Notes: a model not told the origin generated them from the letters alone. DNA of 64,000 nt from CAYFKJ01 sp964343605 (GCA_964343605.1 CAYFKJ010000003.1:124001-188000), one strand, 5' to 3'. Shown: positions 35,355-44,420, counted from the stretch's first letter. A program made the numbers and translations.

Positions 35355-37364
35355 CTAAATATCCAAATCCCCGGCATCCGCCGCGTGCTCTTGAATAAAG
35401 GCGAGGCGGAGTTCGGGTTTACGGCCCATCAGGTGTTCGACGAGGGTATTGGTGCCCTTGGATTCTTCGTCCGGCACAACGACGCGCAAGAGCGTGCGTT
35501 TGTCGGGTGCCATGGTGGTGTCGCGAAGCTGCTTCGGCGGCATTTCGCCGAGGCCCTTGAACCGGCTGACCTCGACCTTGCCGCGTCCCGTGAACTCGCT
35601 TTCCATCAGGGCTTCACGGTGGGCGTCGTCGCGGGCGTAGATGGTCTTGCCGCCTTGCGATATCCGGTAGAGCGGCGGCACGGCGAGGTAGAGATGGCCG
35701 TCCTCGATCAAGCCCGGCATTTCGCGGAAGAAGAAGGTCATCAACAGCGCCGCGATATGGGCGCCGTCGACGTCGGCGTCGGTCATGATGATGACCCGGT
35801 CGTAACGCAGGTCTACTGAGGTGTAGCGGTCCCGCAGACCCGTTCCAAGCGCCTGGATAAGGTCCGAGAGTTCCTGGTTGGCGCGCATCTTGTCCGCGCC
35901 GGCCGTGGCGACATTGAGGATCTTGCCGCGCAAGGGGAGGACGGCCTGGGTCTTGCGGTCGCGGGCCTGCTTGGCCGAGCCGCCGGCCGAATCGCCCTCG
36001 ACGATGAAGAGCTCGGTACCCTCGGCGCCCCCCGTTGAACAGTCGGCCAGCTTGCCGGGCAGCCTGAGCTTGCGTGTCGCGGTCTTGCGCGAGACTTCCT
36101 TTTCCTGGCGGCGGCGCAGGCGTTCCTCGGCCCGGTCGATGACGAAGGCCAGGAGCTTGTCCGCCGTGGCCGGATCGCCTGACAGCCAATGGTCGAAATG
36201 ATCGCGCACCACGCTCTCCACGAGCTTGGCGGCGGAGGCGCTGGAGAGTTTCTCCTTGGTCTGGCCCTGGAACTGGGGATCGGAGATGAAGATCGACAGC
36301 ACGGCGCCGGCCGGACCCAAAATGTCGTCGGCGTTGATCTGGCCCGCACCCTTGGTTTTGACCATTTCGCCGTAGGCCTTGAGGCCCTTGGTCAGGGCGG
36401 CGCGCAATCCCGCCTCGTGGGTGCCGCCTTCAGGCGTCGGCACGGTGTTGCAATAGGAGTTCAGGAAAGCGCCGCCGCCGCCGGTCCAGGCGATGGCCCA
36501 CTCGACCCGTCCGCCCTTGCCGTTGAGCGAGACGTGCCCGACGAAGGGTTTTGTCGTGACCGTCGGTTCCTCGCCGATCTGCAGGGCGAGGAAATCCTCG
36601 ATGCCATTGGGGTAGTGGAGCGTTTCTTCGGTCGGCGTCTGGTCCTTGCCGGTGATCAACTCCGGTGCGCAGGTCCAGCGGATCTCGACGCCGCCATAGA
36701 GGTAGGCCTTGGAGCGCGCCATGCGGAACAGCGTGGCCGGGCGGAACTTCAGGCTGCCGAATATTTCCGCATCGGGCAGGAACGCTACGCGGGTACCGCG
36801 GCGATTGTTGACCGAGCCCGCTTTTTTCAGCTTGGACTTCGACTTACCACGGGAGTAGCGCTGCTGCCATAGCTCCTTGTCCCGGGCGACCTCGATCTCC
36901 AGCCACTCCGATAGGGCGTTGACTACGGAGATCCCGACGCCGTGGAGGCCGCCGGCCGTGTGATAGACCTTGTCGGAAAACTTGCCGCCGGAATGCAACG
37001 TCGTGAGGATGACCTCGAGCGCGGATTTGTTCTTGAATTTGGGGTGCGGATCGACCGGCACGCCACGGCCGTTATCCTCGACGGCAATGGAACCGTCGGC
37101 ATTGAGTTCGATGGAAATGCGCTGAGCGTGACCGGCCACCGCCTCGTCCATGGAATTGTCGAGGACTTCGGCCGCGAGGTGGTGCAGCGCGGCTTCGTCA
37201 GTGCCGCCGATGTACATGCCGGGGCGTCGGCGAACGGGTTCCAGGCCTTCCAGAACTTCGATGTCCTTGGCGGAGTAATTATCCTTGGCGGCGCCGGCGT
37301 TGCGCCTTGATTTGGCTGATTTCCCGCCGCGTCTGTCGTCGGCCTGTTGAAAGAGGTCGTTCAT
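35355..37364 (-). CDS. parE: DNA topoisomerase IV subunit B
   Basis: 669 residues, the normal size for ParE and shorter than GyrB. GHKL ATPase domain: LEVLDNSMDEA-type motif (AAEVLDNSMDEAV), VEDNGRGVPVD, GGLHGVGISVVNALS. The TOPRIM domain has EGDSAGGSAKQARDR, and DADVDGAHI later on; PLRGKILNV matches ParE rather than GyrB. With ParC it decatenates daughter chromosomes. The parC gene is not in the window. The gene ends 9 bp from the palindromic element. Confidence 0.95.
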   Translation of the reverse strand: MNDLFQQADDRRGGKSAKSRRNAGAAKDNYSAKDIEVLEGLEPVRRRPGMYIGGTDEAALHHLAAEVLDNSMDEAVAGHAQRISIELNADGSIAVEDNGRGVPVDPHPKFKNKSALEVILTTLHSGGKFSDKVYHTAGGLHGVGISVVNALSEWLEIEVARDKELWQQRYSRGKSKSKLKKAGSVNNRRGTRVAFLPDAEIFGSLKFRPATLFRMARSKAYLYGGVEIRWTCAPELITGKDQTPTEETLHYPNGIEDFLALQIGEEPTVTTKPFVGHVSLNGKGGRVEWAIAWTGGGGAFLNSYCNTVPTPEGGTHEAGLRAALTKGLKAYGEMVKTKGAGQINADDILGPAGAVLSIFISDPQFQGQTKEKLSSASAAKLVESVVRDHFDHWLSGDPATADKLLAFVIDRAEERLRRRQEKEVSRKTATRKLRLPGKLADCSTGGAEGTELFIVEGDSAGGSAKQARDRKTQAVLPLRGKILNVATAGADKMRANQELSDLIQALGTGLRDRYTSVDLRYDRVIIMTDADVDGAHIAALLMTFFFREMPGLIEDGHLYLAVPPLYRISQGGKTIYARDDAHREALMESEFTGRGKVEVSRFKGLGEMPPKQLRDTTMAPDKRTLLRVVVPDEESKGTNTLVEHLMGRKPELRLAFIQEHAADAGDLDI

Positions 37365-37473
37365 CCGTCCACACTAGTCTGAAACGCTTGTTCCGGGGTG
37401 CCTACCGTCCCCGCACACGCATTATACGGTGTTTGCCGTTTGTTCAATATCAAAATCTGGTATATTTCGGCTC

Positions 37474-37869
37474 ATGAGCGAAAATAACGAAACGAAAGCG
37501 GGGCGCGGCGAACCAGCCGTGCGCACGGTGCCGATGCCGTCGGATTCCAACAACAACGGCGACATCTTCGGCGGTTGGGTGCTGTCCCAGATGGACATCG
37601 CCGGTGGCACCATTGCAGCCCGGGTAGCCAAGGGCCGGGTGGTCACCGTGGCCGTCGACGCCATGACGTTTCACCGTCCCATCCAGGTCGGCGATCTCGT
37701 CAGTATTTACGGCAAGGTCAGCAAGATCGGCCGTTCGTCCATAACCGTCGATCTCGAAACCATCGTCGAGCGCCGGCTGGAACCCGGCGAGATCAAGGTC
37801 ACCGAAGGCAAGTACATATTCGTCGCCATCGACGACGACGGCAATCCGCGCCAAATCGAAAAAACCTAG
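37474..37869 (+). CDS. Acyl-CoA thioesterase, YciA type
   Basis: 131 residues from ATG 37474, hotdog fold. Motifs: NNNGDIFGGWVLSQMDIAGG (the conserved Asn/Asp and helix), VTVAVDAMTFHRPIQVGD and VTEGKYIFVAIDDDGNPR. YciA hydrolyses a range of acyl-CoAs to free CoA and acid in the cytoplasm. It is divergent from parE. The next gene, an MFS transporter, follows closely. Length and residues are normal. Confidence 0.92.
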   Translation: MSENNETKAGRGEPAVRTVPMPSDSNNNGDIFGGWVLSQMDIAGGTIAARVAKGRVVTVAVDAMTFHRPIQVGDLVSIYGKVSKIGRSSITVDLETIVERRLEPGEIKVTEGKYIFVAIDDDGNPRQIEKT

Positions 37870-37900
37870 GGGTTCCGATATTTCCGAACCGTCTACAGGA

Positions 37901-39061
37901 TTGCTAAGCAATCGCTGGTTCATCCTGGCGGTAATGTTTGTGGCGCGCGTTACGATGGGCTTCCAATTCCAGACCGTAGGGTCGCTTTCGGCCCAACTGG
38001 TTGACGGTCTCGGCATCGACTACGCCGAACTCGGAACGCTGATCGGATTTTACATGCTCCCCGGCATCGTTATCGCCTTGCCCGGCGGCTTGCTGGGACG
38101 GCAGTTCGGCGAAAAGCGCATGGTATTAACCGGCTTCGCCCTGATGGCCGTTGGTGGCGCGCTGATGGCGCTTTCGGACAGCTATTCCGGCATGACGACG
38201 GGAAGAATCCTAAGCGGCATCGGCGCCGTTCTGATGAACGTGATCACAGTCAAAATGTTGGCCGACTGGTTCACCGGCCCCCAACTCGTCACCGCCATGT
38301 CGATTATGATCACCAGTTGGCCGGTCGGTCTCAGCATCGGCTTGATCGCCTTTCCGCCGCTGGCAAGCGAGCTGGGCGGGGAGGCGGTTTTCTGGGCCGG
38401 CAGTCTGGCCGGTGCTGCATCATTCGTTCTCCTGTCCGTTCTCTATCGCGATCCGCCGGGACTGGTTCGGGCCCAGGGCGGCGGCATCTCCCTCAATCTC
38501 AGTGCGCGGGAATGGGTCTTGGTGATCCTGGCCGGCGGCACCTGGGCCGTCTACAATGTCGGCTTCATATCCGTTATCAGCTTCGGTCCCGATCTCTTCA
38601 TCGAACGCGGCTTCAACCCGGTAGAAGCCGGCTTTGCCATCAGCCTGGCAAGCTGGCTGCTGATACCGATGGTGCCGTTAGGCGGTTATATCGCGGCGCA
38701 AACCGGTCGACCGACGCTGTTCATGGTCGTGACGTTCATTTTGGGCGGACTGGGTTTCGTATACCTGCCGTTGACCGACTGGCCGCTCCTTGTGGTCGTT
38801 CTGACGGGCGCCGTCATCGCCATGCCGGCAGGGTCGATCATGGCCTTGCCCGTGGAGGCCCTGCGCCTCGAAAACCGCGGTCCCGGCATGGGGCTTTACT
38901 TCACTTGCTTTTACATCGGCATGGCCACTTTACCCGGCGTTGCCGGTTGGACGCGTGATGTCACGCGGGACACGGCCTCGCCCATCTACTTCGCCGCCCT
39001 GATGATCCTCTGTGGATTGGTATTTCTGGGTCTGTTCCGACTGATCGCCCGGCGGGATTGA
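37901..39061 (+). CDS. MFS transporter (CynX/NimT-like)
   Basis: 386 residues with about 12 hydrophobic helices. It has the short N terminus (LSNRWFILAVMFVARVTMGFQFQTVGS), the GGLLGRQFGEKRMV motif between helices 2 and 3, and ILSGIGAVLMNVITVKML in helix 4. It carries a small metabolite across the inner membrane; the substrate is not recognisable. No ATG fits the reading: the first usable codon appears to be TTG 37901, and GGA directly before it is too close for a standard ribosome site, so the start is uncertain. Confidence 0.8.
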   Translation: MLSNRWFILAVMFVARVTMGFQFQTVGSLSAQLVDGLGIDYAELGTLIGFYMLPGIVIALPGGLLGRQFGEKRMVLTGFALMAVGGALMALSDSYSGMTTGRILSGIGAVLMNVITVKMLADWFTGPQLVTAMSIMITSWPVGLSIGLIAFPPLASELGGEAVFWAGSLAGAASFVLLSVLYRDPPGLVRAQGGGISLNLSAREWVLVILAGGTWAVYNVGFISVISFGPDLFIERGFNPVEAGFAISLASWLLIPMVPLGGYIAAQTGRPTLFMVVTFILGGLGFVYLPLTDWPLLVVVLTGAVIAMPAGSIMALPVEALRLENRGPGMGLYFTCFYIGMATLPGVAGWTRDVTRDTASPIYFAALMILCGLVFLGLFRLIARRD

Positions 39062-39083
39062 CCGGCGTGCCGCGCCGTGATCT

Positions 39084-40010
39084 ATGAAGTCCGCTACTCT
39101 CCGTTATTTCTTATCACGCAGACGCATGTCGATATCCCTTCAGGCGATTGTCGCCATCTCGGTCATTCAGGCGCTCTGGGGCGGCAACCCCGTGGCGGTG
39201 AAGTTCGGTCTGCTGGTATTCCCGCCCTTGTGGAGCGGCTTCCTGCGCTTCGCCATTGCCATCGTTTGCATTCTGATCTGGGCCCGCATCAGCGGCATCC
39301 GCATGACGCCGTCGCGGGGGGAATGGAAACCGCTCAGTTGGCTTGCCTTCTTTTTCTTCATCCAGATTTGGACGATGAACTACGGTTTCGGCCTGTCCAG
39401 CGGCGCCATCTCCTCCGTCCTGATCTCGACCTGGCCGTTGTTCGCGGCGATCTTTTCCCACTTCATGATCAGCGACGACCGCCTGTCGGCAAGCCGGGTG
39501 GTCGGGCTGCTCACGGCGTTCGGCGGCACCAGTCTGATCGTCCTGCGCGGCGGCGGCGGCGAGGGCGATTTCTCGATATTGGGCGCCTGGATCATCCTGT
39601 TCAGCTCTTTCCTGCTTGGCTTCCGCCTCATCCTGTCGGCACGGCTGGTACGCCAAATGGAACCCACCAAGGTCGTCGTCTGGATGATGATCCTGCCGCT
39701 TTGGGCCTTTCTCGGGGGCGGCTTGGCATTCGAGGAGGTCAATCTGGAGGCGCTTTCCTGGCAGCCCGTGGCGGGCATTCTCTACCAGGGCGTCGTCATC
39801 GCGGGACTCGGCTTCATGGTCAACAGCCTGCTGATGAAGCGCTACAGCCCCACACTGATCTCGAGCTTCGGCTTCGTCTCCCCGGTATCGGGCGTCTTGT
39901 TGTCCGCCTGGCTGCTGGGGGAGCAGCTCACCTGGATTATCGCACTGGGCACGGCCTGCGTCGGGGCCGGGCTGGTCCTGATCGCCCGCCCCAACAAAAA
40001 GCCCGGTTAA
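39084..40010 (+). CDS. DMT family transporter (EamA domains)
   Basis: 308 residues, ten hydrophobic segments arranged as two EamA repeats. VIQALWGGNPVAVKFGL is the start of repeat 1, SRVVGLLTAFGGTSLIVLRGGGG its end, and the second repeat closes with LLSAWLLGEQLTWIIALGTACVGAGLVLI. It exports or imports a small metabolite such as an amino acid. ATG 39084 is used here; ATG 39126 (MSISLQAIV) would remove a charged leader and may be the real start. The 3' end overlaps the convergent GyrI-like gene by 4 bp. Confidence 0.87.
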   Translation: MKSATLRYFLSRRRMSISLQAIVAISVIQALWGGNPVAVKFGLLVFPPLWSGFLRFAIAIVCILIWARISGIRMTPSRGEWKPLSWLAFFFFIQIWTMNYGFGLSSGAISSVLISTWPLFAAIFSHFMISDDRLSASRVVGLLTAFGGTSLIVLRGGGGEGDFSILGAWIILFSSFLLGFRLILSARLVRQMEPTKVVVWMMILPLWAFLGGGLAFEEVNLEALSWQPVAGILYQGVVIAGLGFMVNSLLMKRYSPTLISSFGFVSPVSGVLLSAWLLGEQLTWIIALGTACVGAGLVLIARPNKKPG

Positions 40011-40624
40011 GCGGCGGCGGCCACGGGCTGACGAAGCACGGTCTTAAGTTTTTCCGGCGCCACCTTGCGGGGGTCGCTGATGTAGATCTCATGGTGCTTC
40101 CCCGTCATGGCGTAACCGTTCTGTGGGATGAACTCATGATGCATGCGGTGCAGCACCGGCGTCTCGTCCTCATAGGATCCGATATGGAGGATTTGCACCG
40201 TTTCCCCTTCGGCGTAGGTCTCCAGCCGCACCTTGGGCAAAGCCGGAAGGTCCTTGGCCTTCGCGACCAGGTCGCGGGCTTCCTCGAACATCTCCTGGGT
40301 GATCCAGTCCGGCTGCATGATCATCATCGTCCAGATCCAGTTGTCCTTGCGCCGGGCCACGAAGTCACCCATGTCGTCGGCCCACCACAAGCCTTCCAGC
40401 GGCGGCACGGTGTAGTCCTTCTCCAGCGCCTTCTTGCTCATGAATTTGAGCTTGTAGGCAACGGGGTAGAGGGCCGCGACGGCGGCGGCATATTCCTCGC
40501 CGGCCGGGCTGCCACGGCCGTCGACCATCAGGAACTGCATGGCCGGCACCTCCACGATGCTGAAGTCCTTGGCCGAGGGGTTGTAGAGGTGCTTCAGTTC
40601 CTTCTTGAAGTCAGTCTTGGTCAT
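40007..40624 (-). CDS. GyrI-like (small-molecule binding) domain protein
   Basis: 205 residues from ATG 40624, preceded by GGAGAAACGAG. The sequence (DFSIVEVPAMQFLMVDGRGSP, YAAAVAALYPVAYKLKF, LPKVRLETYAEGETVQILHIG, FIPQNGYAMTGKHHEIYISDPR) matches the GyrI-like SHS2 domain family, often paired with regulators and able to bind small hydrophobic cations. It overlaps the PadR gene by 14 bp. A role in sensing or hydrolysing drugs has been reported for some relatives; here the function is inferred from the pairing. Confidence 0.85.
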   Translation of the reverse strand: MTKTDFKKELKHLYNPSAKDFSIVEVPAMQFLMVDGRGSPAGEEYAAAVAALYPVAYKLKFMSKKALEKDYTVPPLEGLWWADDMGDFVARRKDNWIWTMMIMQPDWITQEMFEEARDLVAKAKDLPALPKVRLETYAEGETVQILHIGSYEDETPVLHRMHHEFIPQNGYAMTGKHHEIYISDPRKVAPEKLKTVLRQPVAAAA

Positions 40625-41150
40625 CTCGTTTCTCCAACAGATCGATGGTTCTATCCAGCCAGTCGATCTCGGCGGCCAGCATGGTGCGGCCGTGGTCGAA
40701 CATGGCGTCGACAAAAAAGGGCAGGGGCTGCTGGCTCGCCTGGCGCGCCGCGACGCCGTCCAGTTGGCCAACCAGGTCTTCGCGGTGGCTGCGCAGGGCC
40801 GCCAGGGCGTCCGCCGGCGCAACCGCCGGCAGGTTGGCCATGCCCAGCAGCACCGGCGGGAAGTTCTTGTGGGGCCGCGACAACGATTCCAGTGTCGCCT
40901 CCCTGCAGGCCGCGCCGCCGTCCTTCGTGAGCCGGAAGACCTTGCGCTTCGGACCCTTGGCCCCGCGCGCCGTCGGTTCGGCTTCCACCAGCCCCGATTT
41001 CTCCAGCTTCTTGAGCAGGTAGTAGATCGAGGAAAAACCGATCTCCGTCCATTCCCGCATGCCGCGGACCTGGATTAACTGTTCGATCTCATATCCGTGC
41101 CGCGGATGCTCCGCGATCAGGCTGAGGATGGCGAATTCGGCGTTTGTCAT
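40611..41150 (-). CDS. PadR family transcriptional regulator
   Basis: 179 residues. N-terminal PadR winged helix: NAEFAILSLIAEHPRHGYEIEQLIQ, SSIYYLLKKLEKSGLVEAEP and KRKVFRLTKDGG. The C-terminal helical domain of the Vir type (DALAALRSHREDLVGQLDG; MLAAEIDWLDRTIDLLEKR) mediates dimerisation. It likely represses its own operon with the GyrI-like gene. A 26-bp near-perfect palindrome 11 bp upstream of its start is the obvious operator. The ligand is unknown but could be bound by the partner protein as well. Confidence 0.92.
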   Translation of the reverse strand: MTNAEFAILSLIAEHPRHGYEIEQLIQVRGMREWTEIGFSSIYYLLKKLEKSGLVEAEPTARGAKGPKRKVFRLTKDGGAACREATLESLSRPHKNFPPVLLGMANLPAVAPADALAALRSHREDLVGQLDGVAARQASQQPLPFFVDAMFDHGRTMLAAEIDWLDRTIDLLEKRDDQD

Positions 41151-41160
41151 CGTTCCGGCT

Positions 41161-41186
41161 CAACTACTCTAGTACTAGAATAGTTG
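41161..41186. promoter_or_regulatory. 26-bp near-perfect palindrome, probable PadR operator
   Basis: The outer arms CAACTA and TAGTTG and the core CTAGTACTAG make a symmetrical 26-bp site with a single mismatched pair. It lies between padR and the divergent small membrane gene, close to the padR start. A site with GTAC at the centre of symmetry is compatible with PadR/VanR-type binding. Confidence 0.6.
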
Positions 41187-41262
41187 ATGAAGTTCTGAAT
41201 GTCGAGTCGTCAATCGGGAGAAAACCGTACTAGGTTGAGACGGTGAAAATCGGAGCGGGAAC

Positions 41263-41436
41263 TTGCGCAAATTCCTCATCACCATCATGGCCGTCATCGT
41301 GGCGGGACTTCTGGCTCTCGTGGTTTACGAGATCGCGGCGGCGCGCTATCTCAACGCCATCGCGCTGTTCGGCGTGGCCAGCGTCTTTCTCTGGTTCGCC
41401 ATGTACCGGCGCGAACCGCCGGATACCAAGTCGTAG
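41263..41436 (+). CDS. Small membrane protein, 57 residues
   Basis: Starts at TTG 41263 with GGAGCGGGAAC directly upstream as a ribosome site. The product has two hydrophobic helices (FLITIMAVIVAGLLALVVYEI and YLNAIALFGVASVFLWFAMY) and a short polar end RREPPDTKS, so it should be a two-pass inner-membrane protein. An ATG eight codons later would cut the first helix. It is divergent from padR and shares its operator region. No family recognised. Confidence 0.55.
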   Translation: MRKFLITIMAVIVAGLLALVVYEIAAARYLNAIALFGVASVFLWFAMYRREPPDTKS

Positions 41437-41674
41437 GAATCACTTTTTCGATGCACGGGTTGCACGTGCAGGACAAAAAAGGGGCGCAATAAATCGCCGG
41501 GGCCTTGTTTCGGGCGGTTTCATACCGCGTCGACCGCATCTATCCAGAAAATATTTTATACTTGAGTTTGTACAGATATAAGTATGCCTAGCTGGCGTGT
41601 TGATGTCTTATAATAGTATTGATTTGATATATAATCTTTGATTGATATCCAATTGTTCTAAAGGGAGATGAGTG

Positions 41675-42298
41675 GTGAAAATTGTCACGCAATCCATTGG
41701 TGTGATCGTTACAACGATACTTTTGTCTGGTTGTTTGGGAATGGTGGAAACCAATACGACCGCCTACCATACATCTGAAATCTACAATGTAAATCGGTCC
41801 ATAGCAGTCATCGCTTCCACTGAAGAAGTTGATAATTCACTGGAATTTTCGTCGTTCAAACGGATGTTTGAGCAGGGTTTCCAGAGAAAGGGGTTTCGGA
41901 TCGCCGACATTGAACACTCCGATTTGGTGGCTGTTGTCGCTTATGGGATTGATAGCGGAACGACGACCACAAAAGTCGATTCAATGCCCATTTACGGTCA
42001 AACAACCACATACGATATTTATGGGAATTTAATGCCGACGTTTGGCGTGGTCGGCACCAACGTCTATTCGTACGACACCACAACATACACCAGGGCGGTG
42101 GCCATAAAGGTATTTGATAATTCACCGCAAAACTCTTCGACGAAAACGCCAATCTATGAAGTCAAAGCGGTAAGCTCTGGCACATGTAGTACTATTTCTT
42201 CTGTAATTCCTCAAATCATCGAAAGTATATTTGACAATTTTCCGGGAGATAATGGTAAGAGCGCAAATTCGTATAAAGCCTCGGATGGCTCTTGTTGA
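41675..42298 (+). CDS. DUF4136-like lipoprotein
   Basis: 207 residues from GTG 41675 (the preceding GTG is an alternative; AAGGGAG lies upstream). A lipobox LLSGC follows the hydrophobic N terminus. The body pattern SSFKRMFEQGFQRKGFRIADIEHSDLVAVVAYG, then long Thr/Tyr-rich strands, resembles DUF4136 outer-membrane lipoproteins. The gene lies in a clearly AT-rich stretch (about 41450-42330) bounded by normal G+C DNA, with codon use richer in A and T than neighbours, suggesting separate ancestry. No partner gene. Confidence 0.65.
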   Translation: MKIVTQSIGVIVTTILLSGCLGMVETNTTAYHTSEIYNVNRSIAVIASTEEVDNSLEFSSFKRMFEQGFQRKGFRIADIEHSDLVAVVAYGIDSGTTTTKVDSMPIYGQTTTYDIYGNLMPTFGVVGTNVYSYDTTTYTRAVAIKVFDNSPQNSSTKTPIYEVKAVSSGTCSTISSVIPQIIESIFDNFPGDNGKSANSYKASDGSC

Positions 42299-42446
42299 CA
42301 CGTCGAAGAGTATTCCTTGCCAAGAGCCGGTTTTATTGTCGCTGCTGTAAGGTCAGCTTCTGAGCGGAAAACAGGTCGAGCGACGTCGGAATATTGTTCG
42401 CTCGGTATCACCTGTACTTGGGCGAAACCAGAATTCTGAGCCATAA

Positions 42447-42478
42447 GAAAAGGCCGGGCGTCGCCGCCCGGCCTTTTC
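42447..42478 (-). terminator. Rho-independent terminator of glnA
   Basis: A perfect 14-bp stem, 42447-42460 pairing with 42465-42478, with loop TCGC, is rich in G and C and ends in a T-run when read on the minus strand (the + strand starts GAAAAGGCC). It lies 21 bp past the glnA stop. The symmetry would also end transcripts from the other side. Confidence 0.85.
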
Positions 42479-42498
42479 ATTAGTCGAAGCGCTTTCGC

Positions 42499-43908
42499 TT
42501 AGACCGAATAGTACATGTCGAACTCGATCGGGTGCGGTGTGTGCTCGAAGGCCAGCACTTCGCCCCACTTGAGCTCCATGTAGCCGTCGATCTGGTCGTC
42601 CGAGAACACGTCGCCCTTCTTAAGGAAGTCGCGGTCGGCGTCCAGCGCGTCGAGCGCTTCGCGCAACGAACCGCAAACGGTCGGCACCTCAGCCAGCTCT
42701 TCCGGCGGCAGGTCATAGAGGTTCTTGTCCATCGGGTCGCCCGGATGGATCTTGTTCTCGATGCCGTCGATGCCGGCCATCAGCATGGCCGAGAAGGCCA
42801 GGTACGGGTTGGAGCCGGCGTCCGGGAAACGGACTTCGACGCGCTTGCCGTTGGGGCTGGTGGCGAACGGAATACGGCATGAGGCCGAGCGGTTGCGGGC
42901 CGAGTAGGCCAGCAGCACGGGCGCCTCGAAACCCGGGATCAGCCGCTTGTAGCTGTTGGTCAGCGGGTTGGTGAAGGCGTTGAGCGCTTTGGCGTGCTTG
43001 ACGATGCCGCCAATGTAGTAGAGCGCCGTTTCCGACAGATCGGCGTAGCCCGAACCGGCGAAGGTCGGCTTGCCGTCCTTCCAGATCGACTGGTGGACGT
43101 GCATGCCCGAGCCGTTGTCGTCGATCACCGGCTTCGGCATGAAGGTCGCTGTCTTGCCGTAGGAGTGGGCGACGTTGTGCACCACGTACTTGTAGATCTG
43201 CAGCTCGTCCGCGATCTGCAGCAGCGGGCCGAACTCCATGCCGAGCTCGTGCTGCGAGGGCGCCACCTCGTGGTGGTGCTTCTCGGTGCGGAGACCCATC
43301 TCCTGCATGATCGAGAGCATCTCGGCACGGATATCGGAAGCCGCGTCGACCGGCGGCACGGGGAAGTAGCCGCCTTTGATGGCGGGACGGTGGCCGGGGT
43401 TGCCGCCTTCGAAGTGCTTGCCCGTGTTGTAGGGGCCTTCGCCTTCGTCGATGGAGTAGAAGGTGTTGTTCATGGAGACGTCGTAACGCACGTCGTCGAA
43501 CATGAAGAACTCCGCTTCGGGCCCGAAGTAGGCGGTGTCGCCCAGACCGGAGAACTTGAGGAAGTTCTCGGCCCGGCGCGCCGTCGAGCGCGGATCGCGG
43601 GCGTAGCCTTCACCGGTGGTCGGCTCGACAACGTCGCAGAACAGGATCAGCGAGCTCTGGGCCGCAAAGGGATCCAGCGTGGCGGTGGCGGCATCGGGCA
43701 TCAACGTCATGTCGCTTTCGTTGATGTCCTTCCAGCCCTCGATGGAGGAGCCGTCGAACATGATGCCGTCGGAGAAGGTGTCCTCGTCAACGGCCCGGCT
43801 GTCGATGGCGAGGTGCTGCCATTTGCCGCGCGGGTCGGTGAAGCGGAGGTCAACGAACTTGATGTCGTCGTCCTTGAGGGATTGCAGAACTGATTTAACG
43901 TCGGACAT
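42499..43908 (-). CDS. glnA: Type I glutamine synthetase
   Basis: 469 residues, standard for GSI-beta. It condenses glutamate and ammonia with ATP in a dodecamer. Signatures: FVDLRFTDPRGKWQHL at the start, FDGSSIEGW, MHVHQSIWKDGKP, and NLYDLPPEE with Y398, the adenylylation tyrosine controlled by GlnE. It follows glnB on the same strand by 79 bp, so it is likely transcribed with it from the sigma-54 promoter upstream. Its own terminator is clear downstream. Confidence 0.97.
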   Translation of the reverse strand: MSDVKSVLQSLKDDDIKFVDLRFTDPRGKWQHLAIDSRAVDEDTFSDGIMFDGSSIEGWKDINESDMTLMPDAATATLDPFAAQSSLILFCDVVEPTTGEGYARDPRSTARRAENFLKFSGLGDTAYFGPEAEFFMFDDVRYDVSMNNTFYSIDEGEGPYNTGKHFEGGNPGHRPAIKGGYFPVPPVDAASDIRAEMLSIMQEMGLRTEKHHHEVAPSQHELGMEFGPLLQIADELQIYKYVVHNVAHSYGKTATFMPKPVIDDNGSGMHVHQSIWKDGKPTFAGSGYADLSETALYYIGGIVKHAKALNAFTNPLTNSYKRLIPGFEAPVLLAYSARNRSASCRIPFATSPNGKRVEVRFPDAGSNPYLAFSAMLMAGIDGIENKIHPGDPMDKNLYDLPPEELAEVPTVCGSLREALDALDADRDFLKKGDVFSDDQIDGYMELKWGEVLAFEHTPHPIEFDMYYSV

Positions 43909-43987
43909 GGTTGTTTTCCCGTATTTTGCTTGTTACTCGAAAGGGGAGTCTTGGGTTGATGGATGAATGAAGTCGTGTCGGCCGAGC

Positions 43988-44326
43988 CTAGATGGCTTCG
44001 CCGCCGCGCTCACCGGTACGGATGCGGATGGCATCCTCTACCGTGGTGATGAAGATCTTGCCGTCACCGATGCGCCCGGTTTGGGCCGCCTGCTGGACGG
44101 CCTCGACGGCACGCTCCACCAGGTTGTCCTCAAGCACGATTTCGATTTTCACCTTGGGCAGAAAATCGACAACGTACTCGGCGCCGCGATAAAGCTCGGT
44201 GTGGCCTTTTTGGCGCCCGAAACCCTTGGCCTCGGTCACCGTGATGCCCTGCAGGCCGATTTCATGAAGGGCTTCCTTCACTTCGTCGAGCTTGAAGGGC
44301 TTTATGATCGCCTCGATTTTTTTCAT
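43988..44326 (-). CDS. glnB: Nitrogen regulatory protein P-II
   Basis: 112 residues, exact PII length. The T-loop carries GHTELYRGAEY with Y51, the uridylylation site, and the B and C loops are intact (GRIGDGKIFI; AIRIRTGERGGEAI). It senses glutamine (through GlnD) and 2-oxoglutarate/ATP and controls NtrB, GlnE and AmtB. It stands first in the glnB-glnA unit, preceded by a GG-N10-GC sigma-54 promoter. All signature residues are present. Confidence 0.97.
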   Translation of the reverse strand: MKKIEAIIKPFKLDEVKEALHEIGLQGITVTEAKGFGRQKGHTELYRGAEYVVDFLPKVKIEIVLEDNLVERAVEAVQQAAQTGRIGDGKIFITTVEDAIRIRTGERGGEAI

Positions 44327-44371
44327 CGTATCTTTTATCCCGGACTAACTAATTCTCGGTCATGACATGAC

Positions 44372-44385
44372 GGAGCGCGCGCTCC
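44372..44385. other. GC-rich leader hairpin ahead of glnB
   Basis: GGAGCGCGCGCTCC is a perfect 14-bp palindrome in the untranslated leader of glnB, with further GC-alternating sequence next to it (44395-44409). It could slow or regulate translation or merely be compositional. No known riboswitch was recognised here. Confidence 0.3.
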
Positions 44386-44420
44386 CGCAACGGAGAACGC
44401 GCGCGCGTTGTTGCGTACAT

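Noticed and set aside
35298..35819. 173-residue + frame opposite the end of parE
   Set aside because: Its first part crosses the palindromic element and the rest is antisense to TOPRIM-coding sequence.
39077..40930. 617-residue + strand frame across the EamA transporter and GyrI/PadR genes
   Set aside because: It runs in another frame through three well-supported genes, with Arg/Pro/Gly-rich nonsense composition.
42994..43893. 299-residue frame opposite glnA
   Set aside because: Antisense to the strongly conserved glutamine synthetase, no domain signature.
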